A stretch of 64,000 nt of DNA from Trichaptum fuscoviolaceum. Taxonomy: Eukaryota; Basidiomycota; Agaricomycetes; Hymenochaetales; Trichaptaceae. Of this stretch, positions 21,275 through 30,445 are shown one piece after another; position 1 is the first letter of the stretch, and each line of letters begins with the position of its first letter. The translations under genes were made by a program, and so were the position numbers. The stretch is from the NCBI GenBank assembly GCA_910574455.1, contig CAJSYZ010000003.1, positions 4,711,250 through 4,775,249 of the forward strand, in the 5' to 3' direction. The notes beneath the pieces are model-generated. The model searched no databases and was not told where the DNA came from. It worked only from the letters and a program-made list of their open reading frames with translations.

Positions 21275-21930
21275 CTAGCGATATTGGCGGCCTACAAGTT
21301 GATCCTGAGCCCAGTCTCCGACCTTCTGAGCAGTGGTATAGTTAACGAACTGATGAACAGCATTCATGCCGACTGCTTGGCCAACCGCGTACGCCGGAGC
21401 GCTGTACGGCATAGCTGGGGCAATGTAACCGTTTGTTGGGTGCCCTAAGAACCCAAACGTCTGTTGCACCCCATTCTCAGTACCGTTCCAGAATTGATGT
21501 CCCGCTCCCGGCGCTACCGCATGCGCCTGTATGGTATTTGCCGCCAGCTGGCCGCCGCCAGCCATGGCTGCATGGTTCACAGCCGCCGAGCCAGCTGCCG
21601 AGAAACCATAGTCGACGCCCATACCAACGGCACCGATTGTGCCAGCGATGGAGCAAGGGACTCGCCGGTTCCATTCCTCTTCCAGTAGGACCAGCTTCTT
21701 ATGGGCAATCTGTATCACCCTCGCAGGTATAGGTAGCGCGATTGCACTTGCCCCCGTTGTAAAAGGGATTAACGCAAGACCAGACCGATCGACCAACCAG
21801 CTGCGTTGATCTCTCTGCGCTTCTGATAGATGTTCTCCTGGAGCTCCTGATCTGAATAATATGGACGGCTAATTCTGTTACGGTACGCATTTGAGTCGAC
21901 GCCAGTCACAAACTCATTGGGTGAAGGCAT
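21275..21930 (-). pseudogene. Unknown GQxVGM family, copy 3 (single-base frameshift)
   Basis: The ATG at 21930 starts MPSPNEFVTGVDSNAYRNRI and continues through NIYQKRREINAAGWSIG; one base is then missing near 21790 relative to copy 2, and the protein continues in the next frame as GLALIPFTTGASAIALPIPA, KKLVLLEEEWNRRVPCSIAG, GAGHQFWNGTENGVQQTFGF, APAYAVGQAVGMNAVHQFVN and AQDQLVGRQYR to a TAG at 21275. With one base restored it would be about 218 residues, the longest and best preserved copy. Either it is a recent pseudogene or the base was lost in sequencing; an internal ATG at 21796 could also start a shorter 173-residue form containing both hydrophobic segments' remainder. Confidence 0.6.
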
Positions 21931-23678
21931 TTTGTGAGATATGATGAGGGAAGTTGGAAAAACGTTATGCAGATGCAGCGCGACGTCGAGCGAGATCGGT
22001 GTTAAGAGCGTTCCTTCGTGATAAAGGGAGCTTGTCTTTATACGGGTTTCGAAACGTTGCCAATGTAGTACAGCAGGAATATGCAGGGAAGCATCGAAAA
22101 CTAGACACTGACCACTAGTACCGCGCATCAAGACCCTGCTGAAGGCACAGTTCAACACACCCGTCCTGAAGGACGGAAATGCACCGATACGACAAAAGTA
22201 TGAGCAACAGCCTCGAAGATCCAGTCATGCAGTTTTGAAAGCGCCAGATGTACCAATAGTATAGCCTCCATTAAACTGGACACACATCACTGGCCAGAAT
22301 CAAATGGAATTGCGAAGCCCCGCGAACCTTAATCAGCTTCACAGAACAGGCCCAGTTGATCCACATGTACTATCACGTCCAGTCAACAGATCCTACAGGA
22401 ACGCGATTCAAGGACGCGATGCTTTCGTACCTGCTTTGATACCGTGTTAGATCCTAATGAACGCCACAAACAAAAAACCCACATACATCTTATCTGTACC
22501 AGTAGGAGTCAAAGTGTTACACGAGGCAAATAGGCACTTTAGCACTGCTTCAGCATAGGCGCATCTGCCTAAACATTTCAGCACCTCTCGTAGAGCGAGA
22601 CCCGATAACTGAGTTTGTACTTGATGTTTCTGAAGGTATATGTCCGCACGCAGCGCGTCTATTTATCGATCCTCCTGGGACAGGTGTTTTGCAGACGACT
22701 ATTGTTGTCTAAAGCGCCGAACGTACAACAGACTGTTCAAGAAGATTCGGTTGACAGTATCCTTAAAGAGCAGAAGTAAGGGCCATCCAGAGCAAAGCAC
22801 TGGCAGCCGTCGTCTTGCGCTCAAACAAGCGTTCCTTCCATGCAGCCGCCGGTGTCTTGGGTAGAAATACAGGGTTCCAACCGGAGTTTCAACAGACGGA
22901 AGGACAGTATCACTATGTCTGTAGCAGATGTTCAGATTAGTGATATGAGTTGTGATCTGATCAAATGACGAGGAACACGCACGACCTTCCGAACGACCCA
23001 ACTCGGTTCAGATCACGTCAAACTGCTGGCACAGCAAGAGTATTTGATGTTATAGAGTTTAGACACAGAGACAATCATATAGAATAAACGGGGCAATGAG
23101 GCGTGGAATAAATTGAACCGGTGCAGAAGTGTCTTGCACCGCTCGTCTGGATCTGCCCATTGCACAACCTTCAGCGGCATTCATAATAAGAGAAACTCAC
23201 CTTTCATTTTCTAGCTCATGTTTTGAAGAATGAAATCGACCCCAGGCCAGGCGAACGCACATGAGAGTCAAAGGAAAGGTAAGACTCGGTAGGGGTCTCG
23301 GGCCCCCAAGCAGTGTAGACACACGTCCAAATCTGGATCGAACATATCACTACACCGACTCGGAGGCACTGGCAAAGGTACAAAACACTGAAGGGATGAT
23401 GAACAGCACCTGTCAAAGCAATCCATCAAAGCACTGGAACTGAAGCGGTATATGCACATTGCCACCATGTACCCTTGAGCAGTGCTCTCTGATAAGAGAC
23501 TAAACGGAGAAAAACTAGCGAGCTCTAAGAAAATTAGGCAGTCCTACCGCCCACGGCTACCACATGCGTTGCATAACAGAAAGGAATAACGGTGATTAAC
23601 ATAAATAGATAGGAGGGGTATGAAGCTGAAACGAAAACGCAAATCGAACGAGACCAGAAGGCTGTCCCGGCCCACTAC
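21931..23678. other. Intergenic region
   Basis: About 1.75 kb. On the minus strand near 22758-22864 the frame FLPKTPAAAWKERLFERKTT, ending AASALLWMALTSAL and a stop, reads like the C-terminus of a protein; no upstream exons could be connected. Otherwise nothing is seen. The right end is the 3' flank of CHS5. Confidence 0.4.
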
Positions 23679-25255
23679 TCAATTCAAAGAAATCTCTTCG
23701 GTGGCACCGATATCATCGTCCACTTCACTGCTATCCACGCGTTCGCGCTCCTTCTCGACCGGGTCAGGGGGCGGGACTTCCATTGGGACATTCGAAGGAG
23801 ACAAAGGCGCACCCTCGCTGCTTGCCTTCGGAGAACTGACGTTCTTCGGTAAAGACGGTACTGGTGGGGTTTCATCAGGCGAAGACGTGGATGAAGGAGG
23901 AGGGAACTTGAAGTTCCTATCCATCGTACCATTACGTTGTCTTCTCGCTGCAGCTGACAACGGCGACCGCCTACTCGTCGGCGACGCCACTTCCTCTTCC
24001 GCTTCTGACTCTTCGGGCACCGGTGCCGGTTTTGGCGACTGCGACGGGTGTTGGTTGACGAAGTTCGATGTGTCGGCTTCGACGGAGGCGTCTCCATTTG
24101 CGGGCTGTCGACGCGGAGGTGGCATTGATGCTCGGTTCGATGGACCCGTTGCGTGAGCTGGAGGTGATGATGGGTTACTCTGCGGTGCTCTCTGAAGGGA
24201 TACTTGTGACATAGATTGAGGCCGTTGGAAGGGCGCCGGTGCCATCGCATTCGAGGCAGCACCAAGGTAGAATTGTGCAATTGGCATCATTCTGACATGA
24301 TCAAACATAAGAAAGAGCTTTGCTTTCAGGTGAAAGGGTAATAGAACACGTACTTTCGTTCCCGATGACAAGACATAATCCACTGTGGTTGCACAACGGG
24401 TATACTCAATTGCAATGCGCGTTGGTATTCCACACCGGGTCCTGTAGAGTTTCCCGGTCCTGCAGGGGTTGTACACACGAAGTGCGTCGTGTCGATCTGT
24501 ATTTTGTCACTCCATTTCGCACGCATCTCCCGAAGCGCAGACTTAGCCTCTTCGAGAGTGGCCGGGTCCTGAATGGTTCCAAAGCAAACAGAGATACCGG
24601 ACGTGTCCGTCATGGTGTGAGTGCGAACTCGTATAATATTGGACGGAAAGGTGCCAGCTGTCGTGCGCAGTATCAGTTGGAAGCTGTAGTCTGTATCTAG
24701 TTGTAGTCCAGACAATTTCGTTGACGTGTTGTGTACCGGCTGAGGAATTGCAGCAAGACGCTGACCGTTTCTGTAGATGTCAAGTGAACGAAGTTTAGCA
24801 GTCGCTAGATGAACTTGTGGCCATTCAAGTGTTACGGAAGTTTGGGTAACATTGCGCAGCTTTCAAATGATTCAGTCTAATGAATATCAATGACGGTAAA
24901 GCAAATACCTGAAGCTCGGGCGCCTTCGGCGTATCAACACCAAACGTCTCGTAGATTTCCCTCTGCAAATCCCAGAACTCCTGATCTCTTCGCTTTTCCT
25001 CAATTAAATTTCGGTTTACGGAGATATTAACGATTGAACCAGCAGTTGCACCTGGTGGTAAGAGAATTGAGGGGAATTCAATGAGGTGCGCCCTCTCTCC
25101 GAGCAGGATCTATAATTGAGAGGTTTGGTTCATACGTGTTCGTGTTTAAGCCGAAGTTAATGCCCTTACCGCCATCCCCGCATCTAATACACGTTTGAGC
25201 ACAATTCTAATGCATTTAAACTGGTATGCGCACCTAGCTTCCCCACCGTAAACAT
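23679..25255 (-). CDS. CHS5: CHS5-like exomer scaffold (FN3 + BRCT)
   Basis: CHS5 is the scaffold of the exomer coat, which carries chitin synthase from the trans-Golgi to the cell surface. The start codon at 25255 gives MFTVGKL; two tiny exons follow (25234-25255, 25170-25183: DAGMA), then 24909-25109 (ILLGERAHLIEFPSILLPPG, ending APELQ) and the main exon from 24860. The fibronectin-III domain (VTLEWPQVHLATAKLRSLDI to NIIRVRTHTMTD) is followed by the BRCT domain (SGISVCFGTI to SIPVVQPQWIMSC). The last exon encodes a proline-, serine- and acid-rich tail (PPPRRQPANGD, PVPEESEAEEEVAS) ending GATEEISLN, typical of the disordered CHS5 C-terminus. About 450 residues, in the normal range for basidiomycetes. 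A longer in-frame start (MSKSPESFMFTVG) exists but the family begins at MFTVGKL. It diverges from RPS12 across about 320 bp. Confidence 0.92.
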
Positions 25256-25579
25256 GAAAGATTCCGGTGATTTTGACATTCTGGATAACGAGCAACCAGA
25301 TGCTGGCCGACTGAGGCTTGGCCTGCTTAACACTTCAAATTCCAGTTGAAGTCGAGCCTTAGTTACGTCATCATCATGATTTACTAGAGCCAAACACGGC
25401 ATCTATAACCCACGCACGGACCATCAACAAAAGAGTAAATTCTGAGTCTTGCACTTCAGTAAACTTCACATCAACGATAGCGGAAGAAGACATCGCACTT
25501 TTCATATAACTTTTAACAAAAGTGCGTAGCAAATAATTGAAGATGCTGATATATGTTCTTACACGCGTAATTGAGCAGG
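25256..25579. promoter_or_regulatory. Shared promoter of CHS5 and RPS12
   Basis: A 324-bp interval between divergent start codons must hold both promoters. A minus-strand opening at about 25380-25493 (MSSSAIVDVKFTEVQDSEFT) looks coding-like but has no clear continuation; it may be a 5' leader ORF of CHS5. Confidence 0.55.
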
Positions 25580-26092
25580 ATGTCTGACGCTGGAGATGAA
25601 ATTCAAGTCGATGCCCCGGCTGAGGTCGAGGCTGTCGTTACCGACGCACCGAAGGGCAAGCTTTCCCTCGAGGACGCTCTTCAGGTCAGTCTAAGCAAGA
25701 AATGTAGCTTTACCATGATCTCGAAGACTAAAAATCTCTTTGAATTCAAACAGCAAGTTCTGAAGAACGCTCTTGTTCACGATGGCCTTGCGCGCGGTCT
25801 CCGTGAGTGCGCAAAGGCTCTCGACAAGCGCCAGGCCCACCTGTGCGTTCTCGTCGAGACTGTTACCGAGGCTGAATACCTCAAGCTCATCGAGGCCCTC
25901 TGCGCGGAGCACAAAATCAACCTCATCAAGGTTGGTGACGCAAAGCTTCTCGGCACCTGGGCTGGTCTCTGCAAAATCGATCGTGAGGGCAACCCCCGCA
26001 AGGTCGTTGGCTGCTCGTGCGTTGTTGTGAAGGACTATGGTGTTGAGAGTGAGGGCTTGAATGTCCTCCTCGACTACTTCAAGAACCGGTAA
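25580..26092 (+). CDS. RPS12: 40S ribosomal protein S12 (eS12)
   Basis: A component of the head (beak) of the small ribosomal subunit. Two exons (25580-25684 and 25754-26092) give 147 residues. The acidic N-terminus [20 protein letters not shown] leads into the L7Ae-like fold: [92 protein letters not shown], ending LLDYFKNR. The length and every conserved block are as in other fungi. Codon use is strongly biased to C-ending codons, as expected for a highly expressed gene. Immediately after the stop a GTGAGT with a downstream CAG at about 26160 suggests a 3' UTR intron. Confidence 0.97.
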   Translation: MSDAGDEIQVDAPAEVEAVVTDAPKGKLSLEDALQVSLSKKCSFTMISKTKNLFEFKQQVLKNALVHDGLARGLRECAKALDKRQAHLCVLVETVTEAEYLKLIEALCAEHKINLIKVGDAKLLGTWAGLCKIDREGNPRKVVGCSCVVVKDYGVESEGLNVLLDYFKNR

Positions 26093-26656
26093 AGTGAGTA
26101 TTTGGTCGAGTCATATTATCCTCCCCCCTACCCTTGCTGTGCACTTTGGGATGACAAACAGACTCCCTCAACGGAAAGAAGATTCTTCTTCGTGAAGATA
26201 TACGTCTAACCGGAATCATTATATACCTGTCTGATCTATGATTACTTTGTCCCACTTTCCGTTATACGCGACTTTTGTGCTAACTCACTCTTTCATTTTA
26301 GATCATCGCGATCTGTAGCATTGCGTAACTCGTGTATTGGTTGCCTGATTTGTGCTTTATTAGTTTATTGTGCAATTTCATGCATCGACTATAAAATAAC
26401 CAAAGAGTTTGTGCCTATCTTCAAGTCTTAGATTCTCGAGTTCAAATGGTATTTACGGTACATGTTGGATACTGAATGTATTATACAATGATACGACGTT
26501 ATGCTTCAAGTTGTGGTTGTGGCTAAGATAAACGAAATTACACCTCTCCATTTTTTTTTCATGCAAAAAGTATTTGACATGGGGTTTTCTATCCTTAAAA
26601 CATACCCCGTCCGAGCCTTTCCTATCTATCTATCTATAAGCATACCCGCAACGAAA
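26093..26656. other. 3' intergenic region between convergent genes
   Basis: About 560 bp separating the RPS12 stop from the monooxygenase stop. It contains the possible 3' UTR intron of RPS12 (26095-26160) and T-rich sequence; nothing else is seen. Confidence 0.5.
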
Positions 26657-28222
26657 TCAAGACACGTGCTCGCTGCGCTCTAGTGTAGCCCTTGCGCATA
26701 GTCTTCGCATAAGATCAACCCACTCTTGTTCTCCACCCTCTCCGACTCTTTCTATCCACGTCCCAGCTTCCCCAGACGCCAGCAGCTCCGTCCACGCTCT
26801 TCTCAGTAGAATCCGCTTGTCAAGGTCGACAAATTCGTAACTCCATCTTGGGACAGTCCATTTTGCACCAACGTAGCCCGCGAACGCATTCAACGCGTCC
26901 CGATATTCATACTCCTCTTTTCCAGAGTAGTAGACCCACTTTTGCATAATCTCTTCTGGGGATGCATTATCGAATTTCTTAGTCAGCGCTTCATATCGAT
27001 CGCGTATAATGAAAGATTCGACTATTGGATCAAGCGCATCCGGGTCAGAAAAGACACGCACGACGGCACGCATCTGGTCCTCGGTCATCGGGAACGGTGA
27101 TGCATGGAGGGGTAATCCGAGGAATGCGATCGACCAGGGTGGAAATTCCGCTGAGAGCGGGAAGAGCTCTCGCGCAAGGGGGAATAGGTGCGATCCAGAA
27201 TTGTGGAGTCGCGAAGGAAGCAGAGGACTGGGCGGTGGTGGAAGCGACGTTTCGAGAGAGGAGAGGAAGGGATAATGCAAAAGATACCCAGTTGCAAGGA
27301 AGACATGGTCTATTCCGGATACGTGGGACCCGTCGGCGAAGAATACGGTGCGTGAATCGTCTGCGGAGAAGCGTACAACTTTAGCTCGCGTTTGTACGTT
27401 ACCGGCCTCTGCTAGGTTTCCCGGAGCAGGAAGTGATCGAATCAGTGTCTTGCAAAAGCCCTGCATCGCGTCGGAAATATCGTTCCCACTCGGTCCTCCG
27501 CCGACAACAAGCACAGTATCGCCGACATTGGTTGGAGTCCGGTAGTACACTGCATGTGTTACGAGCTTCTCGGATATCCAATGGTCAAGTCCCGGGATCG
27601 GTGGATAATAAGGTTTGCGATTGCGGCCGTTCGCAACAATCAACCGATCGTAAAGCAGGTCCTGGCCCGTCGACAGGTGAATAGCCCATGAAGTACCGGT
27701 CCAGACTGCTGATTCGACGGATGTATTCAAATGGATATGTGGCATCAGGTCAAACTTCCGAGCGTATTCTTTCAGATATTCGAACACCACCGATGCTTTT
27801 GGGAAAAGAGGGGTCGACGGGGGAAATGCCATTGTCGCGAAAGCCATGACGGGATGAGCTAGATTAGTCGTGAGCGAATCGTACATGGGCGTTAGTGGTG
27901 GGTCGTCCACTGGTAAAGCCGGGTACCTGTGAGTTGTTTATACAAATCAAAAGGTGGCCAAGATCACAAAGATGCAAATTTGTACCAGACTCCACCGATG
28001 CCATCTCTACCCTCGTACGCATCCACCGACCAAAGACCTGAATTATATTGCTCAGAGTCTTTTATAACTTGTATGGCAGACAATCCAGCAGAACCGCCTC
28101 CAATGATACATATTTTCAGAGAGGTTCCTTGAGAAGAACGAGGTCCATCTAAGTAGACTAAGCCTCAGCAGAGTTTGTGGCTGAAGATGGAAGAATAACT
28201 TGCCTGAAGCAGTGTCGCCCAT
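26657..28222 (-). CDS. Flavin-containing monooxygenase
   Basis: Uses FAD and NADPH to oxygenate a nitrogen, sulphur or carbon centre in a small molecule; the substrate cannot be told. Exons 28204-28222, 27986-28148 and 26657-27926 join in frame. The first intron uses a GC donor (GCAAGT). The FAD Rossmann motif CIIGGGSAGLSA is near residue 17, GGVWYPALPVDDPPLTPMYD follows, and the NADPH motif VLVVGGGPSGNDIS lies around residue 225; VFLATGY, the conserved late motif of the superfamily, is also present. About 480 residues, a normal length. Motif order and the GGVWYP block place it with fungal FMO-like enzymes rather than Baeyer-Villiger enzymes. Its start codon lies one base after the stop of a spliced ORF, see the next feature. 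Confidence 0.88.
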
Positions 28223-28223
28223 C

Positions 28224-28555
28224 CTATATGGCTTCTAAATTTGTGAGGTATTGAGGACTCCAGGCTACAACTCGGTTGGAAGCGTATTTATTACAGTGTA
28301 TTTGCAATACGTAGAACACATGATAAGCACGCGCATCCGATGTTTGCCAGTGATTGTATCTGATATCTATCATGCCTGACAATTGATGGTCAATGCAAAT
28401 ACTTCGAACCCTGAAAGTTACTTACCGATGTCCGTTTCTCGTTTCCGATCCATGTTTTCGTAGATTCTGAATTGTACAGTACGATACCACGGCGGCGGTT
28501 GCGAAGTTTTCTCTTCATTTTCAGATGCTTCACTGAGCATCGTTTGAGTAGACAT
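28224..28555 (-). CDS. Small spliced ORF directly upstream of the monooxygenase
   Basis: Exons 28426-28555 and 28224-28375, separated by a canonical 50-nt intron (GTAAGT, CAG), give exactly 94 codons: MSTQTMLSEASENEEKTSQP, then PPWYRTVQFRIYENMDRKRE, then after the intron IRYNHWQTSDARAYHVFYVL and a stop. The TAG is followed by a single G and then the monooxygenase ATG, so both reading frames must sit on one transcript if both are translated. It could be an upstream ORF regulating the enzyme, the first cistron of a two-gene mRNA, or a leader exon pair that is not translated. No known domain is recognised. Confidence 0.4.
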
Positions 28556-28649
28556 TAGCTCGGGCTATGTCTTAAGCTTTACGCAAATTTGTCGAACGTA
28601 ATATCACTGCAGAAAGTAAGAACAGAGGGGACTGGAATGAGTTTAAGTA

Positions 28650-29552
28650 ATAAACTACTGGATGTCAAAGACAGTGCGCACATCCTTGTGGTGTCTGCAT
28701 ATAGTGGATTGAGTATCTAAAACCAGGAATGGGCAACTTTTCTCTTGTTTCGAAGACTGGATTTGGCGAGCGTGAATGTAGACGCGAACGTGGATGAATA
28801 CGCAGGCCGTTCCCGCATGCCACAACCCTGGGTATTGAATAGTGACGGGAAGTTGGCACCGCGCGATACAGGAGACCGACCGTGTAGTTTGTCCGCGTTC
28901 TCCTCTCCTCTAATGCGCTTGCGTAGCTTGGCAACCCGCACAGTTAACCCGATGCCCAATCGTCGGCCTCATCGACAGTTCCACTCGTACACCATCTCCC
29001 GCTAGCGCCCCTTCATGCCATTTTGCGCGGGCGTCATATTGCGGTGAGGGATAGCTTGATAAACGCCAGCTCTCGAATCTCGTCACATTGCCAGGGTGAG
29101 TGAGTAGATGATTGGTTGTCCACACTTTGCCGCTTGTGTCGTATTTGTTATAATTTCTACGTTTTCTCAGTATTGAGACGGACAAAAAGACTGTGATAGG
29201 CTTACGGGATGTACTATACCCATAAGAAACGGGCAACTCATCACTTGTCGCCTGCAGCAAGGAAATGGGATGCTCGTGTGATGTGCCCTCCACGGTTGTC
29301 CTAGACTCGGGTGGGGGAGGCAACGAGAGCATATCACGAAACACCGGCAAGTATCGGAGGAAGAAGTATCGGTGAACGCGAAACAGTCTGTTCTCCACTG
29401 TCTGTGAGCTTTTGTCAAAGCATGAAGCAAGCATTACGCACGCAAAAGACAACACCGCAGCTTGGATTATGGTACACTTCTTTCGCTCCATATTCCCCCG
29501 ACAATGCCACTTTCTTGAAGGGAGGATGGGGGGGATGATCAGATAGAGGCAT
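28650..29552 (-). pseudogene. BTB/POZ-domain protein relic
   Basis: BTB proteins of this Agaricomycete type usually begin with the BTB fold. The ATG at 29552 gives MPLSDHPPHPPFKKVALSGE, an intron (GTGCGT to CTCACAG) follows VVFC, and then TVENRLFRVHRYFFLRYLPV and FRDMLSLPPPPESR, a clear BTB core, with EHPISLLQATSDEL after it. Downstream the frame breaks: the expected FLWVLYNP segment appears only in another frame and contains a stop (TGG GTA TAG), the KYDTSGKVWTT segment returns, and WQCDEIRELAFIKLSLT, the expected continuation, is again in a different frame and ends in a stop. The C-terminal third is not recognisable. At least two shifts and two stops favour a decayed gene; an unusual splice pattern is less likely. 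Confidence 0.6.
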
Positions 29553-30445
29553 CGTTTAAGGGCATCGCGATGACGGATGTTCGACTATGCACGAGCACAG
29601 ATACATTCCTCTGGGGAACTACACTGGAAGTACTTTCACGTTACGATGGTAGTGCATATTTTCAAATCTCCCGTCGAAAATTTCAAGGTTCGCTATAACG
29701 ATGTCTAGCAAGAGTAACCCCTCGCTGTCAAAGCCCAAATTGAGGTCCCGAACTGATTGTTCTCGTTACGGGCGGCCATATTTCAGCAGGCAAAAGAAGG
29801 AGTGCTCGTCTAGATGAGTGTTCGGAGGTGATGCGGAGGCGATAGCCAAACGATTGTTGAGGACGGTGAGGACGTCGAAGGTCAAGACAGAGTAAGGGGG
29901 CCTCAGGGCCGTGCGACAATCTCTTCTCTCGAGCTCGAGCTCATCTTGAACTTGCTTTACACCACTATCATCTTGTAGCTCATGGAAATGGACTGAGATT
30001 ATTATCATAACAACATGCTCAAGGACTCTGCAGGTCATATGGTGGTGTCAAAAGGTGAAGGCTTGGAAGTCCCATCTCCCAAACATTGCATCTTTTCCAA
30101 AGCAGTTTTCATCTAGTATCTGACTCTCTACTCAGCCAACCCGGGCCTCCGACGTTCGGTAATAGATGCAGCACCGACTCTAAGTACGTCACCGCAGCAC
30201 TATGTGTCTCAGATTTTTTTCGTACGTTGTACGAAAGCGAAGAATGCTTTGCAAAATGTAATATTCAAACTCCAAAGAACCATTATTTTTCGTCAGATAC
30301 ATATCTCGTTATGATCACATCCCTGAGGCAAGAAGCCTCCCATCACTACCAGCAAGTTCATTTCTGCCACCTGCGAGTGATAACCAGTCAGAATTTGTCC
30401 TGAAATCGAAAGGAGGAGATAAGAGAACACTCACCAAGCAACAAA
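29553..30445. other. Intergenic region
   Basis: About 890 bp. Openings on both strands (for example minus 29766-30038) have no recognisable content. It includes the 3' flank of the DUR3 gene. Confidence 0.4.

Noticed and set aside
23620..24156. Long plus-strand frame opposite the CHS5 tail
   Set aside because: It is the antisense of the proline/serine-rich tail exon; the minus strand carries clear FN3 and BRCT domains with good splice sites.
27009..27684. Several plus-strand frames within the monooxygenase
   Set aside because: Antisense to a continuous exon with flavin and NADPH motifs; Arg/Gly-rich shadow composition.
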